Below, in pieces: positions 1-6,091 of a stretch of DNA of 6,219 bases. Under the pieces are notes generated by a model. That model did not search any database. It worked only from the letters and a program-made list of their open reading frames with translations, and was not told the origin of the DNA. Source of the stretch: Candidatus Hydrogenedentota bacterium (GTDB taxonomy: Bacteria; Hydrogenedentota; Hydrogenedentia; Hydrogenedentales; SLHB01); NCBI GenBank assembly GCA_007136375.1, contig SLHB01000226.1:1-6219 (forward strand). Direction: 5' to 3'. Made by a program: the position numbers and the translations under genes. Position 1 is the first letter of the stretch. The number at the start of each line of letters is the position of its first letter.

Positions 1-2207
1 AGGCTGCGGCCGTCGATGAGCTCCACGGACAGGCCGTATTCGCGCTCCATCCGCTGCACGGCCTCCCAGGCGCGGTAGAGCGTGGCGCCGAAGGTGAGGA
101 CGGTCAGGTCCTTGCCCTCCTTCAACACGACGGGCTCGCCGATGGGCACGCGGTAGTATTCTTTGGGCACGCCGCCTTCATGGAAGATCTCGGTTTGATC
201 GTAGATGCGCTGGCTCTCGAAGAAGACCACCGGGTCGCTGCCGCTGAGGGCCGTGGCCATCATGCCCTTGGCGTCGTAGGGCGTGGCCGGAAAGACGACC
301 TTGAGCCCGGGGATGTGGGCGCAAAGGGCAGTCCAGTCCTGAGAGTGCTGCGCGCCATACTTGCTGCCCACGGACACGCGCAAAACAACGGGCATGCGGC
401 AGTAGCCGCCGGACATGGCCTGCCATTTCGAGAGCTGATTGAACACTTCGTCCCCGGCGCGGCCCAGGAAGTCGCAGTACATGAGCTCGACGAGGGCCTT
501 GCCGCCTTCCAGCGCGTAGCCGACGGCCGTGCCGACGATGGCGCCTTCGGATATGGGCGAATTGAAGAGGCGATGATAGGGCAGGCTCTCCGTGAGCCCA
601 CGGTAGACGGCGAAGGCGCCGCCCCAGTCCCGGTTTTCCTCACCATAGGCGACAAGACGATTGTCCTTGTAGAAATGGTGGAGAATGGCCTCGAAGAGGC
701 CGTCCCGGAAGCTCACGGCCCGGGCCTCCTTGAGAACGGCGCCGTCTTCGCCGACGCCGCTCCGCGCCTTCTTGGCGATTTGCTTGATCCGGGGGTTCTC
801 GTCCCAGGGCAGGAGCACGTCCTCTTCGCGGGCGAGACCGGGGAGTTCGTCCTCGATTTCATTGGAGAACATCATGTGGGCCACGCCGCCATGAGGCGAA
901 AGCGTAAGCCGGGGCGAGAGCTCCGGGTTCGTCGCGAGTTGGCAGGCCTTCGTCACCTTTTCCGTCGCGTAGGCGGCCACTTGCTCCAGCATGGCCTCGG
1001 TGGCGACGCCCGCGTCCACAAGCTTCCGGCCGAACTCGCTGATGGGGTCGTTCTCGCGCCACAGGTCCAACTCTTGCCGATCCCGGTAGGAGGACTGGTC
1101 GCTGGGGCTATGGCCGGACTGACGGTAGCAGATGACTTCGAGGAACACCGGTCCGCCGCCCTCGGCGAGGATCGCCTTCTTCCGCTCGTACGCGTCAGCC
1201 AAGCTCAAGGGGTTGTTGCCATCGACGCATTCGGCGTGCATCTTCTCGGGATTGATGCCCGCTCCCGCCCGGGCGATGCGGTCGTAGCCCATGGTTTCGC
1301 CGATGGGTTGGCCGCCCATGCCGTAAAAGTTGTTCATGAAGTTGAAGATGATGGGCAGGCCGCCCCGGTACTCGGGCTCCCACAGATTCTCGAACTGACC
1401 CATGGCGGCGAAGCCCATGGCCTCCCACACGGGACCGCAGCCCAGGGACGCGTCGCCAATGTTCGCCACGGTGATGCCGCCGGCGCGCTGGACCTTCTTG
1501 TAGAGGGCGCCGCCGGTGGCGATGTCGGCGCTGCCGCCCACGATGGCGTTGTTCGGGTATACGCCGAAAGGCGTGAAGAAGGCGTGCATGGACCCGCCCA
1601 TGCCCTTGTTAAAGCCGGTTTGCCGTCCGAAGATCTCCGCCAGCAACCCATACAGGAGGAAATCGACCGCCAACTCTTCGTCTTCGTTGGACGACAGGCT
1701 CGCTTTGCCGTTGCCCTTCCCGGCGATGCGCACTTTCTTGGGCTTCGGGCCGTTCTCCTCGACAACGCGCAAGATGGCGCCGTCGAAGTATTCCTCCATG
1801 ATCGCCGTCAGTTCCTTCTTCTTGAGGCGATGGATGGCGCTCAGCCCCTTCGCGATGATCTCGCCGTGGCTGCGGTGGCTTCCGTAAATGTGGTCGTTGA
1901 CCTCCAGATGAAAAGCCTCGCCCACCGCGGCCCCTTCCTGACCAATGGACAGATGGGCCGGCCCGGCGTGTTTGTATTCGATGCCCTCGTAGGCGCCCAG
2001 CTTCTTGATGGCGTCCAGCATCGACTCGAACTCGCGGATCACCATCATGTCCCGGTAAATACGCAGGCAGGCCGCCGGGGTGATGGCGGGATTGTCCTCA
2101 ATCTCCTCCGCGACGGATTTGTTGTAGTGGTTGACCGGGATCTCGCCTAAATCGAGCGTCTCGGAACGGCGCACTTGCGCCGGATCTATCAGCAGTTGCT
2201 TCGGCAT
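1..2207 (-). CDS. Fused alpha/beta 2-oxoacid dehydrogenase E1 component (partial, C-terminus off the left edge)
   Basis: This is a ThDP-dependent E1 that decarboxylates a 2-oxoacid (pyruvate, branched-chain oxoacid or acetoin type) and passes the acyl group to a lipoyl E2; it is cytosolic. I translated 735 codons without a stop. The alpha part (about 17-436) has HLSIGQE at 85-91, GSHRSHGE at 109-116, GMGGSMH at 202-208, the ThDP/metal motif GDAS at 251-254 paired with NN at 292-293, and YRQSGHSPSD near 361-370. A linker (about 437-496) leads to the beta part, with YGEENRDWGG near 521-530, PISE with likely catalytic Glu554, DFLGRAGDEVFNQ near 579-591, and QHSQDW with His621. The frame leaves the window at VELIDGRS, inside the C-terminal transketolase-like domain, so roughly 80-100 residues are missing. 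The usual GDG is GDA here, and the GD-to-NN spacing is longer than the usual 25-30 residues. The ATG at 2207 is supported by AGAGGTG upstream and an in-frame stop at 2312-2310. The substrate cannot be told from sequence. Confidence 0.93.
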   Translation of the reverse strand, partial: MPKQLLIDPAQVRRSETLDLGEIPVNHYNKSVAEEIEDNPAITPAACLRIYRDMMVIREFESMLDAIKKLGAYEGIEYKHAGPAHLSIGQEGAAVGEAFHLEVNDHIYGSHRSHGEIIAKGLSAIHRLKKKELTAIMEEYFDGAILRVVEENGPKPKKVRIAGKGNGKASLSSNEDEELAVDFLLYGLLAEIFGRQTGFNKGMGGSMHAFFTPFGVYPNNAIVGGSADIATGGALYKKVQRAGGITVANIGDASLGCGPVWEAMGFAAMGQFENLWEPEYRGGLPIIFNFMNNFYGMGGQPIGETMGYDRIARAGAGINPEKMHAECVDGNNPLSLADAYERKKAILAEGGGPVFLEVICYRQSGHSPSDQSSYRDRQELDLWRENDPISEFGRKLVDAGVATEAMLEQVAAYATEKVTKACQLATNPELSPRLTLSPHGGVAHMMFSNEIEDELPGLAREEDVLLPWDENPRIKQIAKKARSGVGEDGAVLKEARAVSFRDGLFEAILHHFYKDNRLVAYGEENRDWGGAFAVYRGLTESLPYHRLFNSPISEGAIVGTAVGYALEGGKALVELMYCDFLGRAGDEVFNQLSKWQAMSGGYCRMPVVLRVSVGSKYGAQHSQDWTALCAHIPGLKVVFPATPYDAKGMMATALSGSDPVVFFESQRIYDQTEIFHEGGVPKEYYRVPIGEPVVLKEGKDLTVLTFGATLYRAWEAVQRMEREYGLSVELIDGRS

Positions 2208-2215
2208 CGCGGGGG

Positions 2216-2222
2216 CACCTCT
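2216..2222 (-). promoter_or_regulatory. Ribosome binding site of the E1 gene
   Basis: The minus strand reads AGAGGTG here, ending 8 bases before the ATG at 2207. It is a good Shine-Dalgarno match and fixes this start. It also fits the protein, since the N-terminal residues MPKQLLIDPAQ lead directly into the alpha domain. Confidence 0.7.
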
Positions 2223-2308
2223 ATTTCGTGTGGAAGTTGAACAAGATCCGGCCCGGGGATGTGTGGGACCGGCCGGAATTGCAAGAGAAAAGGCCCAGTT
2301 TCCCGGGC

Positions 2309-2314
2309 ATTATA
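2309..2314 (-). promoter_or_regulatory. Candidate -10 element for the E1 gene
   Basis: The minus strand reads TATAAT, a perfect sigma-70 type -10 hexamer. The -35 region is poor: GTGCGT, 17 bases upstream at 2337-2332, shares little with TTGACA, so an activator or another sigma factor may be needed. Transcription would start near 2302 and leave a leader of about 95 bases. That leader contains a 7-bp inverted repeat (TCCGGCC at 2247-2253 and GGCCGGA at 2271-2277 on the plus strand). The hexamer is seen directly; its function is inferred. Confidence 0.45.
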
Positions 2315-2374
2315 GCGCACGCGGCCGTGAAACGCACACCTCCGAATCGCCGGACATGAACGCCATTGGTGGAG

Positions 2375-2418
2375 CGGCGGCCCCTGAACGCCGCCGTCCA
2401 GGCGGCGCCGCGTGGCGG
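2375..2418. repeat. GC-rich competing inverted repeats between the divergent promoters
   Basis: Arm CGGCGG (2375-2380) can pair with CCGCCG (2391-2396). The overlapping arm CGCCGCC (2389-2395) can pair instead with GGCGGCG (2401-2407), a 7-bp stem with a 5-base loop. A further small hairpin, CCGC/GCGG, follows at 2408-2418. The block lies between the two predicted promoters, so neither would transcribe it. A protein-binding site is therefore more likely than an attenuator, but GC-rich DNA produces such repeats by chance. Confidence 0.3.
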
Positions 2419-2465
2419 CAAGGCGTCGGCGCGCCGCGCTGAAGTTTTCCCACATTTATCTTCTG

Positions 2466-2496
2466 TTGGCGCGACGGCCCGTGGCCGTGGTATAAT
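2466..2496 (+). promoter_or_regulatory. Candidate promoter of the hybrid kinase gene
   Basis: TATAAT at 2491-2496 is a perfect -10 hexamer. TTGGCG at 2466-2471 is a partial -35 (four of six bases match TTGACA) at a longer than ideal 19-base spacing. Transcription would begin near 2503, just before the hairpin at 2511-2546. This is the best promoter-like site upstream of the kinase. The -10 is clear and the -35 is weak. Confidence 0.5.
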
Positions 2497-2510
2497 CGAC
2501 CGGTGGTGAG

Positions 2511-2546
2511 CTTGCGCAACGAAAGCATTTCGCTTTGTTTCGCAAG
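2511..2546 (+). repeat. Imperfect inverted repeat (hairpin) in the kinase leader
   Basis: The left arm CTTGCGCAACGAAAGC (2511-2526) pairs with the right arm GCTTTGTTTCGCAAG (2532-2546) around the loop ATTTC. This gives 14 base pairs with one mismatch (C2517 opposite T2540) and one bulge (G2521). It would be formed from about base 9 of a transcript starting near 2503. No T-run follows, so it is not an intrinsic terminator. It contains the most upstream possible start codon (TTG 2535), which would be buried in the folded RNA. It may be an RNA leader structure or an operator for a dimeric regulator. Confidence 0.55.
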
Positions 2547-4907
2547 AACGCCGACACACTGTGCGCCATATACGCGGAAAGCAGCCCGCCGGGGCACAGC
2601 GGAAGGACGGACACGCTCCAAAGCCGCGATGCGGCGTGGCCGGAAGCGGAGGCCCGGCGGCCCGCGAGCAGCTTGGACATCCGAGAACCGAACGCGGAAG
2701 AGAGCCCGAGGCGGGACTTTGCGGGTCTGCCCGGCCCGAGGGGTCCCTACCCTTCGAAAGCGCATCTATTCTTGATTGGCAAGAATGATACTCCCTCCCT
2801 TTCGTGGGAACACAGGGACCTTACCACCCAGCTCGCGGCGGTGTTGAAGGCTGTGGAAACAGCCAGCGACGCGGTGATGATCGCCGACGCGGACGGACGG
2901 GTGGCGTATGTCAATCCTGCCTTCGAAGCGCTCGCCGGTTACACGGTGGAAACCATCAACGAAGCCGGCGGGCCTCACGTGATCTTCGCGGACGCGACAG
3001 GCCACGACGCCTTCAAGCAGGTTTTCTTGGGCGAAGAGGTCCGTGAAGGGGAGACGCTCCTCGATCCGCGTGATGGCGAGCCCGTTCAGGTCTCCTTCCG
3101 CGCGCGGCGGGTCGACGGCGACGAAGGCGCGACCATAGGGGCGGCCTGGTCGTTTACCAATGCGTCCGCCCGCAAACAAGCCGAGGACACGGTGGCCGCC
3201 CATCGCGCTGGGGACCGTCTCGCCGCCTCGCTCTCGGGGCTCTTCATCAGCGCCGATCCCACCGAAATCGACGGGCTCATTCTAGAGGCTCTCCGGAAGA
3301 CCGGTCAGTTCCTTAGCGCCAGCCGCGCCATGGTCATTGCCCTTACGCCGGATGGCGGTCACATGGATCACACGATCATGTGGACCCGGCCCGGCGTGGA
3401 GGAGAACAGCGCCATGGCTCCTGGTCAGCCCGTCGCCTCCATGCAATGGCTATGGACCGAGCTGGAGGCCGGCAAATGCGTCAGCGTCGTCCACCGGGGC
3501 GCGCACATGCCGCCCGAGGCCGCGCCCGTCCAATCGTGGATCCAAGACATGGACGCCGGCGCCCTGTTGGCGGTCCCCCTCACCCATGGGCGGGAGATCT
3601 TCGGGGGGCTGGTCTTGACCATGGACGAGCAAGCGCCCCCCTGGAGCCAAGACACGCTCAACCTCCTCCACATGATCGCGCAAATCCTCACGGGGGCTCT
3701 TGGCAGAAAACGGGATGAAGCGCGGCGGAGTGAAATCGAGGCGCAGACGCGGCGCACCCAGCGGCTCGAAAGCCTGGGCGTCCTCGCCGGCGGCATTGCC
3801 CACGATTTCAACAACATCCTGGCCGGCGTGCTGGGCAATCTCTACATCGCCAAGACGCAAATGGAACGGCACGACCCCGCGTTAAGCTCGCTTGACGAAA
3901 TCGAGAAGGGCGTGCAGCGGGCCACGGAACTCACGAGCCAGTTGTTGGCTTACGCGGGGAAAACCCCGCTCCACATGAAGATCATTGACCCGGGACAATT
4001 GCTGCGCGACACGGAGCCTATCCTCCGCTCGACCCTGTCGGGCGGCGCCGAATTGACCGTCGAGATCGCGGACAAGGTTCCCATGGTCGAGGCGGACGCC
4101 GCCCAATTACAACAGGCCTTGGTCAACCTTGTGGAGAACGCAGTGGAATCCCTCGAAGGACGTCCTGGACGGATCATCGCGCGGTGCGGCGAGTACAAAG
4201 CGCACACCCCGCCGGGCAATTGGGCGGGCGAGTTGCCGGACGCGCCGTCGGTGTGCCTTGAGGTGAGCGACACAGGTTCGGGAATGGACGAGGACACCTT
4301 GGGAAGGATCTTCGATCCCTTCTTCTCCACCAAGTTCACGGGCCGCGGCCTGGGCCTCGCCGCCGTGCTCGGCACGGTGCAGAGCCATCGCGGCGCCATA
4401 TCCGTGGAGAGCAAGCCTGGAGAAGGCTCCGTGGCGCGCATCATACTCCCGGCGGCCGCGTGCGCGCTCGCCACGTCCGCCGCCCCTCGGCAAGCGCCCG
4501 AAGACCCCGTTTCAGCCGATGAGAGTAGCGCCGGACAAACAACCGTGCTCGTAATCGACGACGAGCCCGGCATCCGGACCGTCCTTGACCGGGCCCTGAC
4601 CCGCCATGGCTTCCGCGTCTTGCAGGCGGCCGATGGATGGGAAGGCGTCGAAACCTACCGCAAACACCATCGCGAGATTGAAGCCGTGGTCCTGGACCTG
4701 ACCATGCCGCGCATGAGCGGGGCGGAGACCTTCCAGTTGCTCCGCGAGGCCAACCCAGAGATCCCGGTCATCCTCTCAAGCGGCTACAGCGAGCCCGACG
4801 TCACCGCTCAGTTCACAGCCATGACGCCCGACGGCTTCATTCAGAAGCCCTATTCGCCCAAAGCGCTCGTACGAATGCTCCGGAACATCCTCGAATCCGG
4901 GAGTTGA
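2535..4907 (+). CDS. Cytosolic hybrid sensor histidine kinase (PAS-GAF-HisKA-HATPase-REC)
   Basis: This hybrid kinase senses an unknown signal, autophosphorylates a histidine and passes the phosphate to its own receiver domain. Residues are numbered from TTG 2535. They show a PAS domain (about 98-214), a GAF domain (about 228-390), a charged helical linker (about 391-410), HisKA with LAGGIAHDFNN and phosphoacceptor His423, an HATPase domain (N box Asn535, G1 DTGSGM 579-584, F box FDPFFSTK 593-600, G2 GRGLGLA 603-609), an Ala/Pro/Ser-rich linker (about 641-668), and a receiver with acidic Asp675/Asp676, phosphoacceptor Asp721, Ser748 and Lys771. All key residues are present. No signal peptide or membrane segment is visible, so it should be cytosolic. 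There is no DNA-binding output domain, so a separate Hpt protein or response regulator is expected. The start is uncertain: no ATG precedes the PAS core, and TTG 2535 has only a weak GAAAG site. TTG 2772 is an alternative that keeps every domain. Residues 1-80 resemble no known domain. Confidence 0.93.
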   Translation: MFRKNADTLCAIYAESSPPGHSGRTDTLQSRDAAWPEAEARRPASSLDIREPNAEESPRRDFAGLPGPRGPYPSKAHLFLIGKNDTPSLSWEHRDLTTQLAAVLKAVETASDAVMIADADGRVAYVNPAFEALAGYTVETINEAGGPHVIFADATGHDAFKQVFLGEEVREGETLLDPRDGEPVQVSFRARRVDGDEGATIGAAWSFTNASARKQAEDTVAAHRAGDRLAASLSGLFISADPTEIDGLILEALRKTGQFLSASRAMVIALTPDGGHMDHTIMWTRPGVEENSAMAPGQPVASMQWLWTELEAGKCVSVVHRGAHMPPEAAPVQSWIQDMDAGALLAVPLTHGREIFGGLVLTMDEQAPPWSQDTLNLLHMIAQILTGALGRKRDEARRSEIEAQTRRTQRLESLGVLAGGIAHDFNNILAGVLGNLYIAKTQMERHDPALSSLDEIEKGVQRATELTSQLLAYAGKTPLHMKIIDPGQLLRDTEPILRSTLSGGAELTVEIADKVPMVEADAAQLQQALVNLVENAVESLEGRPGRIIARCGEYKAHTPPGNWAGELPDAPSVCLEVSDTGSGMDEDTLGRIFDPFFSTKFTGRGLGLAAVLGTVQSHRGAISVESKPGEGSVARIILPAAACALATSAAPRQAPEDPVSADESSAGQTTVLVIDDEPGIRTVLDRALTRHGFRVLQAADGWEGVETYRKHHREIEAVVLDLTMPRMSGAETFQLLREANPEIPVILSSGYSEPDVTAQFTAMTPDGFIQKPYSPKALVRMLRNILESGS

Positions 4908-4922
4908 AACGGCCGCGATCGC

Positions 4923-4951
4923 TTGCGCCAGCGCCGGACGCAGGCTATAGT
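4923..4951 (+). promoter_or_regulatory. Possible promoter between the kinase and radical SAM genes
   Basis: TTGCGC (4923-4928) and TATAGT (4946-4951) are spaced by 17 bases. The -10 matches TATAAT at five of six positions; the -35 matches only TTG. The site begins 16 bases after the kinase stop and would give a transcript starting near 4958. If real, the radical SAM gene can be expressed independently of the kinase, and the in-frame TTG at 4923 is promoter rather than a start codon. Support is moderate to weak. Confidence 0.3.
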
Positions 4952-5042
4952 AAGGGCGAGGCTACCACGCTGGCCCCGTGCCCCAACGGCCGGGGTTGAG
5001 CCCAAGAAAACCACAATCTTGACACATGGGATCGCAGCCGCC

Positions 5043-5975
5043 GTGACCAACGTCAACAGTCTTCCAGGCCCCCAGCGCATCCAGATTCAGACCCAATCGG
5101 GCTGCAATGGGCGTTGTGTCTTCTGCCCCAATGAAGCGGTGCTGCAGACCGATCTCGCCCAAGGCAGAATGCCCGAACCCCTGTTCCGGCGGATCATCGA
5201 CGAACTCGCCGAAACCCAGCCCAACCGCATCAGCCTCTACCTCATGAACGAGCCCATGGCCGACAAGCGGCTGCCGGATCTCGTCGCGTACACCTCGGAG
5301 AAAGTCCCCGCCGCCTCGACCCTCGTCACGACGAATGGGACCTATCTCAACGAGGAACGGGCCGAAGCCCTCATCGACGCCGGCCTAAAGCGCCTCAAGG
5401 TCAGCCTGCAATCCCTCGACCCCGAGGCCAACCGGGAGATCATGGGCTACGGCAGCGAGAAGGTCATCGAAGGCGTCCTCGCCACGAAACGTGTCATGAC
5501 CCGGAAGCGGGCGAAGAAATTCGATCTCCGCGTATCCATGGTCGTGACGCGCCACAACCGGGAAGAAACCGACCGGGCCCGGCGCTTTTGGAAGCGCCAC
5601 GGCGTCCGCCTCGTCACCTCCGCGCTGGAGAACCGGGGCGGCAACATCGCCACCGCGGAAGAGATGAACGACGGCGAGATGCGCAAGCGGGACAACTGCA
5701 TCCGGCCAAGCCGGGAGATGTGCGTGCTCTTCAACGGCGACGCCGTCCTCTGTTGCGTCGACTGGCATCGAACCGTGGTCCTCGGCAACGTCGGCGATAC
5801 CTCGGTCCGCGAAGTGTGGAACGGCCCCGCCGTGACGCAAATCCGCCGGGGCTTCAGCGAGCAAGATCCCAGCCTCCTTCCCCCCATCTGCATCAACTGC
5901 ACCGAAAGCGCCTGCGCCAACAGCCACCGCCGCGGCGTCAAGTACTGGTTCAAGAAGCTCGCCGCCTCCATCTGA
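5043..5975 (+). CDS. Radical SAM protein with a SPASM-like C-terminal domain, substrate unknown
   Basis: This is a cytosolic iron-sulfur enzyme that should cleave S-adenosylmethionine to a 5'-deoxyadenosyl radical and act on an unidentified substrate. Residues are numbered from GTG 5043. The radical SAM motif CNGRCVFC places the cluster ligands at Cys21, Cys25 and Cys28, preceded by the usual first beta strand (RIQIQTQ). LYLMNEP near 65-71 and TTNGTYL near 96-102 are typical barrel segments. The C-terminal part has Cys219, Cys227, then G-x4-C (Gly232, Cys237) plus Cys238, followed by a C-x2-C-x4-C group (Cys283, Cys286, Cys291). This resembles SPASM but lacks the full canonical seven-cysteine pattern, so it may hold one auxiliary cluster. 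GTG 5043 is chosen because it lies 20 codons before the first cysteine. TTG 5019 or TTG 4923 would add 8 or 40 residues, and the latter overlaps a possible promoter. SPASM relatives modify peptides or sulfatases or act in cofactor synthesis; I cannot assign one of these roles. Confidence 0.88.
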   Translation: MTNVNSLPGPQRIQIQTQSGCNGRCVFCPNEAVLQTDLAQGRMPEPLFRRIIDELAETQPNRISLYLMNEPMADKRLPDLVAYTSEKVPAASTLVTTNGTYLNEERAEALIDAGLKRLKVSLQSLDPEANREIMGYGSEKVIEGVLATKRVMTRKRAKKFDLRVSMVVTRHNREETDRARRFWKRHGVRLVTSALENRGGNIATAEEMNDGEMRKRDNCIRPSREMCVLFNGDAVLCCVDWHRTVVLGNVGDTSVREVWNGPAVTQIRRGFSEQDPSLLPPICINCTESACANSHRRGVKYWFKKLAASI

Positions 5976-6091
5976 TGGGGAGCCGCCGCGTCGGCAGATC
6001 CTTCCCCAGCCCGGGAAGCCATGGCCCGTTGCGTTGGCGGATGAACACCAGCGCTTCAGATCCTGAGAATCAATGCCAAGAGAACTCGTGA
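5975..6091 (+). CDS. Possible 38-residue small ORF overlapping the radical SAM stop
   Basis: The ATG at 5975-5977 overlaps the radical SAM stop as TGATG, an arrangement that can allow translational coupling. The frame stays open for 38 codons and stops at 6089-6091, 19 bases inside the DUF3800 gene. The predicted peptide starts MGSRRVGRSF, is rich in Ser, Arg, Gly and Pro, has one Cys (residue 34) and ends QENS. There is no Shine-Dalgarno site of its own and I recognise no family. Small peptides next to SPASM-type radical SAM enzymes are sometimes their substrates, which is the only reason to list it. It could equally be a chance open frame in GC-rich spacer DNA. Confidence 0.2.
   Translation: MGSRRVGRSFPSPGSHGPLRWRMNTSASDPENQCQENS
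6001..6018. repeat. Short inverted repeat after the radical SAM gene
   Basis: CTTCCC (6001-6006) and GGGAAG (6013-6018) form a perfect 6-bp stem with a 6-base loop, 25 bases after the radical SAM stop. No T-run follows, so it is not a standard intrinsic terminator. It may protect the 3' end of the message or be a chance repeat. Confidence 0.25.

Larger units (their letters stand above)
2208..2534. other. Divergent intergenic region between the E1 and kinase genes
   Basis: This 327-base stretch separates two divergent genes and shows no convincing coding frame. From left to right it holds the E1 leader and ribosome binding site, the minus-strand -10 at 2309-2314, a GC-rich block of competing inverted repeats at 2375-2418, an AT-richer patch near 2442-2467, the plus-strand -10 at 2491-2496, and the start of the kinase leader hairpin. 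If the kinase really starts near 2772, the untranslated stretch extends to about 560 bases. Several short open frames cross it on both strands, but none has a Shine-Dalgarno site or a recognisable protein. Confidence 0.6.

Noticed and set aside
180..2150. A 656-codon open frame on the plus strand, opposite the E1 gene.
   Set aside because: It lies in exact codon register antisense to the E1 gene, whose minus-strand translation carries all the E1 alpha and beta motifs. GC-rich codons rarely give stops on the complementary strand in this register, which explains its length. Its translation shows no domain.
2580..2700. A riboswitch resemblance (for example c-di-GMP-I) in the kinase leader.
   Set aside because: A few short words look similar, such as a CCAAAGCC stretch, but the conserved core and paired arms could not be laid out. 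I cannot support a named class.
2189..2765. Overlapping minus-strand frames of 88-151 codons in the intergenic region and kinase leader.
   Set aside because: They are Arg/Ala/Pro-rich, overlap one another in different frames, lack Shine-Dalgarno sites and contain no recognisable domain.
3950..4573. A 207-codon minus-strand frame inside the kinase gene.
   Set aside because: The plus strand encodes intact HisKA, HATPase and receiver motifs across this stretch; the minus frame is a Ser/Pro/Arg-rich shadow.
5019..5047. TTGACA at 5019-5024 as a -35 box.
   Set aside because: The hexamer is perfect, but nothing like a -10 lies 16-18 bases downstream (CGTGAC at 5042-5047), and it sits directly at the start of the radical SAM coding region.
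6001..6018. Intrinsic terminator after the radical SAM gene.
   Set aside because: The 6-bp stem is short and no T-run follows it.
5385..6022. Minus-strand frames of 180-191 codons opposite the radical SAM gene.
   Set aside because: The plus strand carries the radical SAM and SPASM-like cysteine motifs in one continuous frame; these are antisense shadows.
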